64,000 bases of DNA from contig QZKS01000079.1 of assembly GCA_003599865.1 (NCBI GenBank), positions 62,001 to 126,000 of the forward strand, written 5' to 3'. The notes below the pieces were generated by a model, which worked only from the letters and a program-made list of their open reading frames with translations, had not been told where the DNA came from and made no database searches. Positions 54,840-64,000 of the stretch are shown here, in pieces. Position 1 is the first letter of the stretch, and the number at the start of each line of letters is the position of its first letter. The position numbers and the translations under genes were made by a program. Source of the stretch: Desulfobacteraceae bacterium (GTDB lineage: Bacteria > Desulfobacterota > Desulfobacteria > Desulfobacterales > SURF-7).

Positions 54840-56443
54840 GATTCCTCTCCTCCCAGAATGGTTACCGAAAGAGCCGGATCTCCCATGGAGGTTACGGCCT
54901 GTTTCCATACTGCAACATCATTTTTATCGGGCCGGGTGAAGATGGTTTCCGGTATTGGTTTTCCGATCAGTCCGATACGGATTACGGGTTTGTTGCCGAT
55001 GGTTTGCCGGATCAGGCGGAGAAACAGAAGTGTTTCCCGGATGGGCGGCTGCCAGGCCTCCTGAAGAAACAGCAGGGCGGCATCCGGGTGATCCGACACG
55101 GCTGCTGAGAGTTTCCGGATGGATTCGGCGGAGCCGGCCGGATCAGCACCCAGGGAAATTTTTTGAATCAGCCTATGGCCGGTGGTTCCGGCAATGCGGT
55201 TTCGAAGCTCGTCTTCCGGGCAGGATGAATCGATATCATCCGGCACAATCGAGATGATGGGATCGCCCTTGATCGGTCCGGGAAATCTGTTTTCATTGTT
55301 TCCGTCTTTTGGAATCGAATATAACCCTGAATCCGCATCGGAAAACGGTTCAATGGGCGTTCCGCTGGTGCGGACGACCGGAGTCGTCATATTCCGGACA
55401 AGCCGGTCGCAATCCGCAGCCTGAAAATCGATTTTCGACAGGGCTCTTTTATGTGCGATGATTCCGGTTACGAGAAAGATCACGCGGGGCAGCAAACCAT
55501 AACAGAAAACCGCAAAACAGAGGAACGGCCACCAGGAGATCATGCCGGAATCCGACAGGTGTTGAATGCCGTCTTTCAGGATAATCCGGCTTCCTTCGAT
55601 CTGCCCGATGGTGGGATGGGCCGGATCCGGGGGAACGAACCAGGACCAGGGAAGGGAGAACAGGGTAACGGCCCGATAGACAGCCTCGGCACTGAACTGT
55701 ATGGTGGATTGCCAGCCAAAGGCCAGATCCGATATGGTGATCTTGAGGAGCATGGCAAGGAGGATTCCGGCATTGAAGCAAACGGAAAAGACCTGTATCA
55801 GGCTGAAGAACAGCCAGTAAAAGGCCGAACCGTAAAGGGACTGTTTTCCTTTGATGGCTCCGATTGCCGAAAGCAGGCGGTTTTTATCTTTTGCAGGGAT
55901 CGCGGAAGCCAGATTTTTTCGGAGTATGAAAATCAGCCTGCTCAACAGGGAAGCCAGAAGGCTGTGGGTGATGGAAAGATGATGAAACCGTCCCGTATGG
56001 GAGCGGATGAACAACATAAGGACGGTTAACAGAACCAGCGCAATTTGAAGCAGAACAAAAATTCCGAAAAAGGCGGAGACGTTTATGGGCGACTCTCCCT
56101 GATAGAACAGAAAGGAAAAGGTTGCCCCGGCACCGGTAATAAGGCCGGCGGCGCCGGCGAGCATCAGCATCAACCGGAAAACCGACTGGAAACTTTCACC
56201 GGGAAGGATGCTGTCCTTATATTGGTCTTTTGCGGTTTTTTTTTGATGTTCCAGCCAGAGTCGAAGAATCCGTTTCCGGTCATCCGCATTTGGGGGACCG
56301 GAATCCAGATCCGGTTTGATCCGGTCCAGGTACAGACGGCGATCCTTTTGAAGAAGATCTCCGGAATCAAGATTTTCCCGCGCATCCTCATGCAGAAAAT
56401 ATTCAAGATCGATGATGTCCTTGATTTGCCACTGCAATTTCAT
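54836..56443 (-). CDS. DUF2868 membrane protein
   Basis: This 535-residue protein has about four membrane segments (in LMLMLAGAAGLITG, GIFVLLQIALVLLTVLM, FFSLIQVFSVCFNAGILLAM, PFLCFAVFCYGLLPRVIFL) and a soluble C-terminal domain of about 160 residues. It matches the DUF2868 family, the usual partner of the DUF3482 GTPase. ATG 56443 is chosen because the domain begins there. It is 96 nt downstream of the kinase-like gene. Confidence 0.78.
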   Translation of the reverse strand: MKLQWQIKDIIDLEYFLHEDARENLDSGDLLQKDRRLYLDRIKPDLDSGPPNADDRKRILRLWLEHQKKTAKDQYKDSILPGESFQSVFRLMLMLAGAAGLITGAGATFSFLFYQGESPINVSAFFGIFVLLQIALVLLTVLMLFIRSHTGRFHHLSITHSLLASLLSRLIFILRKNLASAIPAKDKNRLLSAIGAIKGKQSLYGSAFYWLFFSLIQVFSVCFNAGILLAMLLKITISDLAFGWQSTIQFSAEAVYRAVTLFSLPWSWFVPPDPAHPTIGQIEGSRIILKDGIQHLSDSGMISWWPFLCFAVFCYGLLPRVIFLVTGIIAHKRALSKIDFQAADCDRLVRNMTTPVVRTSGTPIEPFSDADSGLYSIPKDGNNENRFPGPIKGDPIISIVPDDIDSSCPEDELRNRIAGTTGHRLIQKISLGADPAGSAESIRKLSAAVSDHPDAALLFLQEAWQPPIRETLLFLRLIRQTIGNKPVIRIGLIGKPIPETIFTRPDKNDVAVWKQAVTSMGDPALSVTILGGEES

Positions 56444-56539
56444 GATATCCAATGTTATCCGATCGGCTTTCCCCATGCTTTGGTGCCATACGGCATTCCC
56501 CCTTTGAGGGGAGTGCAGGGGGGGGTATTTTCCCGTTCA

Positions 56540-59470
56540 CTACCGGACCCGGATCAGCCGGAACCCGATTGTTTTGCTTTTTTCTTCCGCCGGAGCAAAA
56601 TCTCTGTCTGCCGACCGGCAGCTTTTTTCATCCTGGTTCCAGTTTCCTCCTCTGATGACACGGTTTGGACCGCTCATTGTGTAGACCGGATTGTTCTCTC
56701 CATGCAGCTTGTAGGCATCCATCGAATAGTTGTCTTCCACCCATTCGGAAAGGTTGCCGCTCATATCGTACAGGCCCACATTGTTGGGTGCTTTTTCTCC
56801 GACGGAATGAGTTGTTCTGTTGCTGTTTCCTTTAAACCATGCCAGAGAATTGAAGCGGTCTCCTCCGGCGAATCGTTCCGGCTGGCCTCCGCTTTTGCAG
56901 GCATATTCCCATTCCGCTTCGGATGGAAGCCGGTATGCAAATCGGCCCTCGCTTGTGGCGCTCAGGTTTTGCATGAAAAACTGTACGTCATTCCAGGAGA
57001 TACTGTCTACCGGATAGTCATCCTTTCGATTGAAAAAGGAAGGATTTTTCCCCATGATTTTTTTCCATTGTCCCTGGGTAACCTCATATTTTCCGATCCA
57101 GAAACCGTCCAGGCATGCCTTATGAACAGGGCCTTCATCAGCATCCCTGCCCAGCTCATTGGGAGGACTGCCCATATTGTAGCAACCGCCGGCGATCCAG
57201 ATAAATTCCATTCCGGTTACCGGCTCCCGCCATGTGGCACCAGGATCCGGAAGAAGAGTTTTTAATTTGGCGGCTATGGTGATGGGTTTACCCGGTGTGA
57301 CCGTATGAGTTTCCTTCCATTCCTGGTACTGATCTTTGATTACCCGTATGGTATGCTTCCCGCCGGTTACGTTTTCCATGGTACCGGGAGTCGTGCCGGC
57401 GTATTGATCATCCATATACCATTTTGCATTTTCCGGATCACTGGTTACGATCAAGGAACCGCAATCCGGTTTCAGGGAGAAGTCGATCTTGGAAAGGATA
57501 CCGGATTTGATGGAAATCGTCCGGGAATCGCCTGTATAACAATCTTTCCGGATTTCGACGGTTGTTTTTCCCAATGGAATATCCTTGAGGAAGAGAGGCG
57601 TTTTTCCGAGAAGCTTCCCGGAAATCGTCACATCCGCTTCCGACGGCCGGCTGTTCACCTGAAGCCCCCCTTTGCTCTGGATGAGTTCCGCCTTGATTTC
57701 GATCATGTCGCCCGCCATGATTTTCACGTTCTGCTTCCAGGGTTCATAACCGGATTTTTGGATCTCAATGGTTCGGATGCCTTTTTCGACTTTCAGCATC
57801 AGCGGCGTTTTGCCGTGTTTGATTCCTTCGATATAAATCATGGCATCATCCGGTTTGCTGGTAATGCTGATGCTGCCCATGGCCACGGAAAGCGTGGCGG
57901 CAAGTTCGGATTGTACACCGGCGGTGATCCTGATTTCTTTTGTCCATGCATCATAGCCCGGTTTGAGGAGCTTTACCGTATGATCTCCCTTTTTGACCTG
58001 AGTAAGGTTGATCGGCGTCACCCCGGATTTGATACTGTCAACAAAAACTTCCGCGCCCGGAGGATCACTTTGGATTTGCAGCGCTCCATAAGCCGGTTTG
58101 AGCATGGCCGTCACTTCGGCTGTTCCGGATGAAGAAGCCATGATTTTTTCCGTATGGAGATCAAAACCTTCTTTTTTCAGGATGACTTCATATTCTCCTT
58201 CCGCCAGATCATGAATCACAACAGGGGTCAGCCCCTTTTGCAGTCCGTTCAGATATACTTCGGCTCCTCCCGGAACACTGGCAATGGATGCTTTCCCCGA
58301 TGCCGTGGCCGTTGTTTCCGTCACGGATGTCGCTGCAGGGGGCAGGGCCGGGGTTACTGTTTCCGTCTGGGTAATGGGCAGGGGTTTCTGTTTTTGTTCG
58401 ACAGCGATCTTTTGCGGGATTGTTTTTTGTCGGATCGCCCGGCCCGCATCCGGAGACTGCTGCCGGACCGGCGTTTTTTCCCGGGACAGAAATAGCCCCA
58501 GACCGGCAAGCAGCAGAAGGACAATCACCCCTATGATGCCGAAAAGAAGAGCCGGCTTCTTTTTTCCGTTCCGGGCAGTCTGCCTGCCTGCTTTGGAAAC
58601 CGGTTTTTCACCTGCGATCATGGCGACAAAATCGCCTGCACTTTTGGGCCGGTCGGATGGGTCTTTTGAAAGTGCCAGAAGCAGGGCATCGTTGACATGA
58701 TCCGGCAGGCCATCTATTTTTGTGACGGTCTCACCGCCGATCCGGGAGCGAAGGTCTTCTCCTTCAACCGGTGGTTTTCCGGACAGCATTTCATAGGCGA
58801 TTGCCGCCAGGGAATAAATATCCGTCCAGGGCCCGACCTTGTTTCCGGATATCTGTTCAGGCGCCCGGTAAGAAAGGGTTTCCGGATCTTCTCTCCCGGG
58901 AATTCCGGCTGCCGGAGAGCTTACGATATTCGCAAGACCGAAATCGGCGATTTTGACCAGGTTGTCTTCCGTGAGCAATATGTTCTGGGGTTTCAGACCA
59001 AGATGCGGCAATGGTGCGGGACGGGTATGGGCATAATCAAGGCCGTTGGCGATCTGCCGCAGCAGGGCAATGGATTCATCCGGACCGAGCTTCCCGCCTT
59101 TTTCTTCCAGGTGTGCGGCCAGTGTGTGACCCGGCACATATTCCATGACGGCAAACGAAATCTTATTCCAGGTATCGATGCTGTAGAGCCGTGTGATGTT
59201 ATTGTGATTCAGTTTGGATGCCGCGGAAAGTTCCACCTTAAGGTCGGCCAGCAGATCCGGATTTTTCAGCAATGGAGAAGGAATGGACATCAGGGAAACG
59301 TTCATGTCTCTTTCCCGGTCAAACGCCATGTGGACGTTGATCATCGCATCCTTGCGAATTTCAAATTTGGTTAAATACCGTTTCGCGATCAGCTGATTGG
59401 GTTCTATCCGTATCCGGACAGGCTTTTTTTCTGCTTTCCCGTCATTGCCTTTTGGATAGTATTTTTTCAT
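56540..59470 (-). CDS. Pseudokinase with PEGA repeats and FGE-like domain
   Basis: This 976-residue protein has a Ser/Thr kinase-like domain (about 30-290), one membrane segment (306-329), five PEGA repeats (about 400-740) and a C-terminal FGE/SUMF1-like domain (about 748-976; GCYNMGSP, RLPSEAEWEYA, IRGGNW). The catalytic loop is HLGLKPQN (156-163) where active kinases have HRDLKPxN; the VAIK Lys position reads VSLM and the glycine loop is absent, while DFG is kept. The FGE-like domain has GGNWNQDEKSC with only one of the two active-site Cys. Both ends therefore look non-catalytic; it may be a membrane-spanning sensor or scaffold. Confidence 0.88.
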   Translation of the reverse strand: MKKYYPKGNDGKAEKKPVRIRIEPNQLIAKRYLTKFEIRKDAMINVHMAFDRERDMNVSLMSIPSPLLKNPDLLADLKVELSAASKLNHNNITRLYSIDTWNKISFAVMEYVPGHTLAAHLEEKGGKLGPDESIALLRQIANGLDYAHTRPAPLPHLGLKPQNILLTEDNLVKIADFGLANIVSSPAAGIPGREDPETLSYRAPEQISGNKVGPWTDIYSLAAIAYEMLSGKPPVEGEDLRSRIGGETVTKIDGLPDHVNDALLLALSKDPSDRPKSAGDFVAMIAGEKPVSKAGRQTARNGKKKPALLFGIIGVIVLLLLAGLGLFLSREKTPVRQQSPDAGRAIRQKTIPQKIAVEQKQKPLPITQTETVTPALPPAATSVTETTATASGKASIASVPGGAEVYLNGLQKGLTPVVIHDLAEGEYEVILKKEGFDLHTEKIMASSSGTAEVTAMLKPAYGALQIQSDPPGAEVFVDSIKSGVTPINLTQVKKGDHTVKLLKPGYDAWTKEIRITAGVQSELAATLSVAMGSISITSKPDDAMIYIEGIKHGKTPLMLKVEKGIRTIEIQKSGYEPWKQNVKIMAGDMIEIKAELIQSKGGLQVNSRPSEADVTISGKLLGKTPLFLKDIPLGKTTVEIRKDCYTGDSRTISIKSGILSKIDFSLKPDCGSLIVTSDPENAKWYMDDQYAGTTPGTMENVTGGKHTIRVIKDQYQEWKETHTVTPGKPITIAAKLKTLLPDPGATWREPVTGMEFIWIAGGCYNMGSPPNELGRDADEGPVHKACLDGFWIGKYEVTQGQWKKIMGKNPSFFNRKDDYPVDSISWNDVQFFMQNLSATSEGRFAYRLPSEAEWEYACKSGGQPERFAGGDRFNSLAWFKGNSNRTTHSVGEKAPNNVGLYDMSGNLSEWVEDNYSMDAYKLHGENNPVYTMSGPNRVIRGGNWNQDEKSCRSADRDFAPAEEKSKTIGFRLIRVR

Positions 59471-59747
59471 CGGCGCACCTATTTTTATAGTAACAGTCTG
59501 TTATGATATGAAAAAATAATTATTGACGAAATGGTTGACGATCATTCCGGTGTTTTCGGATGTTTCTGTGTATTATTTGGTTATGAATATGCCAGAACCT
59601 GATTGTGTGTCAATATATTTATTATACAATATCTTGTATTTCATTATCTTTATCCGAAAAGATTTGTTTGAAGAAAAAACCGCGATGGAAAGGCAGAAAT
59701 CCCGGCGGAAACGTTCATTCAAAACGAATCGCTTTGGGCCTGAATAA
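59471..59747. other. Non-coding AT-rich gap
   Basis: This is the region between the divergent kinase-like start and the katG terminator. A TATAAA box on the minus strand (about 59490) is a possible -10 for the kinase-like gene. An open frame of 74 codons on the plus strand lacks a ribosome site and family resemblance. Confidence 0.45.
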
Positions 59748-59783
59748 AGGGCGGCGTTTCAGATTGTCTGGAAGCGCCGCCCT
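59748..59783 (-). terminator. katG terminator
   Basis: AGGGCGGCG (59748-59756) and CGCCGCCCT (59775-59783) form a 9-bp perfect GC-rich stem with an 18-nt loop, starting 12 nt after the katG stop. On the minus strand it is followed by TTATTC. Confidence 0.75.
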
Positions 59784-59795
59784 CGTATGTTGCCA

Positions 59796-62054
<2,259 letters not shown>

Positions 62055-62105
62055 TCATTTCCCAAACGGATCGATTGTTTTCCATGAAAGAGATAAAGTA
62101 CTATA

Positions 62106-62120
62106 TGATAATAATTATCA
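62106..62120. promoter_or_regulatory. Fur/PerR box upstream of katG
   Basis: TGATAATAATTATCA is a perfect 7-1-7 palindrome of the Fur-family type. It lies about 115 nt upstream of the katG start and 20 nt after the regulator's stop codon. Confidence 0.75.
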
Positions 62121-62140
62121 ATTAATGGTAAAAAAAGTTG

Positions 62141-62584
62141 TTACACCTTTTCTGCCATGCAATCACTGCATATGCCGAAAAAGTCCAATCGATGATTCAG
62201 AATGGTAAAATTGGTCTCGGATGCAACCTCTTTCTGTATTTCATCCAGGCTATCCAGATCCGGATCGACAATTTTTTTACACTTGATACAGATGACGTGT
62301 GGATGGGGGGTCGGGTTGTTTCCATCATATCGGTTGCTCCCATCCGGGAACCCTAATTCCAGAACCTCACCCAATGATTTAATCAATACAATATTTCTGT
62401 ATACAGTGGCAAGGCTCATGGTGGGAAATTTTTTTTTAATCTGATGAAAGATATCTTCAACACTGGGATGGCCTTCACTCCTGGCAAGAATTGTAACGAT
62501 CGCCAGCCGCTGAGGCGTCAGCTTGTGGCCATGATCCTTTAATTTCCGGATGATGATATCAAACCTTTTTTTATGATCTTCCAC
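62141..62584 (-). CDS. Fur/PerR-family transcriptional regulator
   Basis: This 147-residue protein has the Fur winged helix (HKLTPQRLAIVTIL, MSLATVYRNIVLI), the metal-binding region NPTPHPHVICIKC and a second CSDC pair for structural zinc. Its position next to katG and the flanking Fur-type boxes suggest a peroxide-sensing PerR role. Sequence alone does not separate PerR from Fur. A near-perfect box upstream of its start points to autoregulation. Confidence 0.88.
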   Translation of the reverse strand: MEDHKKRFDIIIRKLKDHGHKLTPQRLAIVTILARSEGHPSVEDIFHQIKKKFPTMSLATVYRNIVLIKSLGEVLELGFPDGSNRYDGNNPTPHPHVICIKCKKIVDPDLDSLDEIQKEVASETNFTILNHRLDFFGICSDCMAEKV

Positions 62585-62607
62585 TTGAATTCCCTGTATC
62601 CTAATTG

Positions 62608-62622
62608 ATAATGATTTTCAAT
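62608..62622. promoter_or_regulatory. Fur/PerR box upstream of the regulator gene
   Basis: TGATAATGATTTTCA matches the 7-1-7 Fur pattern with one mismatch, about 24 nt upstream of the regulator's start. It is consistent with autorepression. Confidence 0.6.
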
Positions 62623-62763
62623 TAACATTAATTCGCTTATCAGTCAACGCCTATTTCAACTCTTTCCATATGATCATGACCGGAGCCATGAAGGAAAAAA
62701 AGATCTCAGCAAATTCTGTTCCACAAAGATATGCGATTGCCCTGTATCACGTACAAAAGTCTA

Positions 62764-62792
62764 TTGACACAAAATCGACGCTTGCTTATATT
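62764..62792 (+). promoter_or_regulatory. Sigma-70-type promoter upstream of the small lipoprotein
   Basis: TTGACA (62764-62769) and TATATT (62787-62792) are 17 nt apart. The next gene starts 175 nt downstream, so the leader would be long. A second TATAAA near 62932 is closer to the gene but lacks a good -35. The rest of 62623-62967 shows no convincing gene. Confidence 0.5.
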
Positions 62793-62967
62793 GACTCCTC
62801 AAAAAGCAAGGGTTTATCCCAGATATCCCCAAATTATAGGTGATAGACTTCGGCGCAGTATCGAGATCTATCTGTCGGCACGGCGAATGAACGGATTCCG
62901 GATTATGACACAGGTTCGTAATGACGTGCTATAAATTAGTCATATCTAATAAGGAGGACTTGCAAAA

Positions 62968-63396
62968 ATGAGGAGATTTACATTATTGTCGCTGGTTATT
63001 TTGGTGCTTTTCAGCCTCGTTGCCTGCAGCACAGCTTTGCAGGTCACGGAGGTGGATAAATGGTTGTCGGCCAAAGCGGAGAGTACTGCGCCGTCGATCA
63101 GTGTAACCGGAGAATGGCAGGATTCCGTGTATGCCGATAATACCTTTTTGGGTTGGGGTGCCGGAAAATTCGAGCAGAGTGGCAGTACGGTAACGGGCAA
63201 CCTTGGACAATATATCATCAAAGGCATGGTAAGCGGCAACAAGCTCTATCTGGTACTTTTAACGGGCGGTTCGGTATATTACACAGCGACCCTTGAAATG
63301 AAAAATGACAACAAGGAGCTCTATGGCAACTACTATTATCCCAAGGATAAAGAGCAGACGGAGCCGTATCTCATGTCGTTGAAGCGCATCAATTGA
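62968..63396 (+). CDS. Small lipoprotein of unknown function
   Basis: The 142-residue protein has a signal peptide with lipobox LVAC. The mature part is predicted beta-rich (VTGEWQDSVYADNTFLGWGAGKFEQSGSTVTGNLGQYIIKG), resembling a small lipocalin-like sheet; this is a guess from the strand pattern. AAGGAGG precedes the ATG. Its stop overlaps the DUF523 stop on the other strand by 8 nt. Confidence 0.75.
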   Translation: MRRFTLLSLVILVLFSLVACSTALQVTEVDKWLSAKAESTAPSISVTGEWQDSVYADNTFLGWGAGKFEQSGSTVTGNLGQYIIKGMVSGNKLYLVLLTGGSVYYTATLEMKNDNKELYGNYYYPKDKEQTEPYLMSLKRIN

Positions 63397-63901
63397 AGGG
63401 TATGTCTATATTGATGGCAGCGCTTATGGAATCCATTGCTTCCCGGATCTGATATTGATTGAAAACCGTAATCCCGTTTTTGCGGAGCAATGCGGTGGTG
63501 ACACCGACACCGATAATCGTTTCTTTTGCAAATTCGCCGTTGTAGATTTTTGTGCTGCCGCATGACGGGCTCAGATCGGTCAGGATGGCAACCCGGATCC
63601 GGTGCTGTCTGCACAATTCAAGGGCCATGGTTGCACCGGCAATAAATTGCGCGGACACATCCCTGCCGGTGTTGTCGATCACCCGGGCCGATCCGGCCGG
63701 AACAGCCTCTCCGCCGCCGGTGCCTTGGATCTCCGCCGGCGGCCGGGGAACCGGCAGGCCTCCTGCCACTTCCGGACAAAAGGCTATAAGCCTTCCTTCC
63801 TGTTTCCAGGCTTCAATCAGATGATTTTTCAGGGGCTTGATTTTCCCATCATACCGTACCGGGTTTCCCAGCAGGCATGAACTGATTAATATTGAATCCA
63901 T
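63389..63901 (-). CDS. DUF523 family protein
   Basis: This 170-residue protein matches DUF523: ISSCLLGNPVRYDGK, FCPEVAGGLPVPRPPAEI, and LTDLSPSCGSTKIYNG. The conserved Cys residues suggest metal or thiol chemistry; the function is unknown to me. A 9-bp-arm palindrome lies about 57 nt upstream of its start. Confidence 0.88.
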   Translation of the reverse strand: MDSILISSCLLGNPVRYDGKIKPLKNHLIEAWKQEGRLIAFCPEVAGGLPVPRPPAEIQGTGGGEAVPAGSARVIDNTGRDVSAQFIAGATMALELCRQHRIRVAILTDLSPSCGSTKIYNGEFAKETIIGVGVTTALLRKNGITVFNQYQIREAMDSISAAINIDIPFN

Positions 63902-63957
63902 ATTCCCGGATCAGTCGTTTTGTTTTCCAGATAATCAGTGAATCGCCGGATAATCAA

Positions 63958-63978
63958 ATGATCAATAGCATTGATCAT
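63958..63978. promoter_or_regulatory. Palindrome upstream of the DUF523 gene
   Basis: ATGATCAAT and ATTGATCAT form perfect 9-bp arms with a 3-nt centre. No T-run follows, so it is more like an operator than a terminator. The window ends 22 nt later. Confidence 0.45.
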
Positions 63979-64000
63979 TCATGATGACCAGTTGATTATT

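Noticed and set aside
55373-55390. GACGACCGGAGTCGTC dyad within the DUF2868 gene
   Set aside because: It resembles the ACGACGGATG repeat only in part and lies inside well-supported coding sequence.
59523-59747. 74-codon open frame between the kinase-like gene and katG
   Set aside because: No ribosome site, AT-rich composition and no family resemblance.

Overview
The window looks like chromosome from an anaerobic Gram-negative bacterium of the Desulfobacterota (former Deltaproteobacteria) type. This is inferred from gene content: a dcw cluster running murG-murC-murB-ftsQ-ftsA-ftsZ into a B12-type radical SAM gene, a 1417-residue double-domain acyl-CoA dehydratase activase, a fused CobA-HemD beside hemC, selA, DUF4416, DUF523, and heptose genes for LPS. 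No rRNA, tRNA, CRISPR array or intact insertion sequence was seen.

Layout. 1-8.5 kb (+): end of murG, then murC, murB, ftsQ, ftsA, ftsZ, a radical SAM protein and a DUF1285-like protein. 8.6-13.8 kb (+): an exported Sel1-repeat protein and the giant activase, with an AT-rich repeat-bearing leader between them. 13.8-25.0 kb (-): a housekeeping run (mtgA, gmhA, hldE, an IHF/HU gene, Trm112-like, DUF4416, yicC, remA-like, gmk, rlmB, icd, comF, PilZ, a second IHF/HU gene, Ste24-type protease). 25.3-29.7 kb (+): a Lol-like envelope operon (ABC ATPase, FtsX-type permease, LolA-like periplasmic protein, outer-membrane barrel). 29.8-40.8 kb (-): eight same-strand genes converging on that operon. They encode four exported proteins of unknown function (two lipoproteins, a TPR protein and a coiled-coil protein), then TolC, HlyD, a MacB-type ATPase and a permease. 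This block is GC-richer than the dcw region and is the best candidate for an undescribed envelope system.

40.9-43.0 kb is a scrapyard. It holds an orphan higA antitoxin beside a higB gutted by an internal deletion, a truncated second higA copy, two direct copies of the 3' part of a deoxyhypusine-synthase-like gene (one with a 144-bp in-frame deletion between 7-bp repeats), a nitronate monooxygenase remnant, and one intact crotonase gene with its own promoter. 43.0-49.6 kb (-): the intact deoxyhypusine-synthase-like gene, cobA-hemD, hemC, an FmdB zinc ribbon, selA and a CheD-HDOD fusion. 49.7-53.4 kb: a DUF5677-like gene, pyrF, a Tat-exported amidohydrolase lipoprotein and a thioesterase.

53.4-59.5 kb (-): a three-gene signalling set. 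A kinase-like protein with five PEGA repeats and an FGE-like domain lacks the catalytic Asp and the ATP-binding Lys, so it is probably a pseudokinase. It is followed by a DUF2868 membrane protein and a DUF3482 GTPase. 59.8-62.6 kb (-): a GC-rich katG behind a Fur/PerR-family regulator, with a perfect 7-1-7 Fur-type box upstream of katG and a near-perfect one upstream of the regulator. The window ends with a small lipoprotein and a DUF523 gene.
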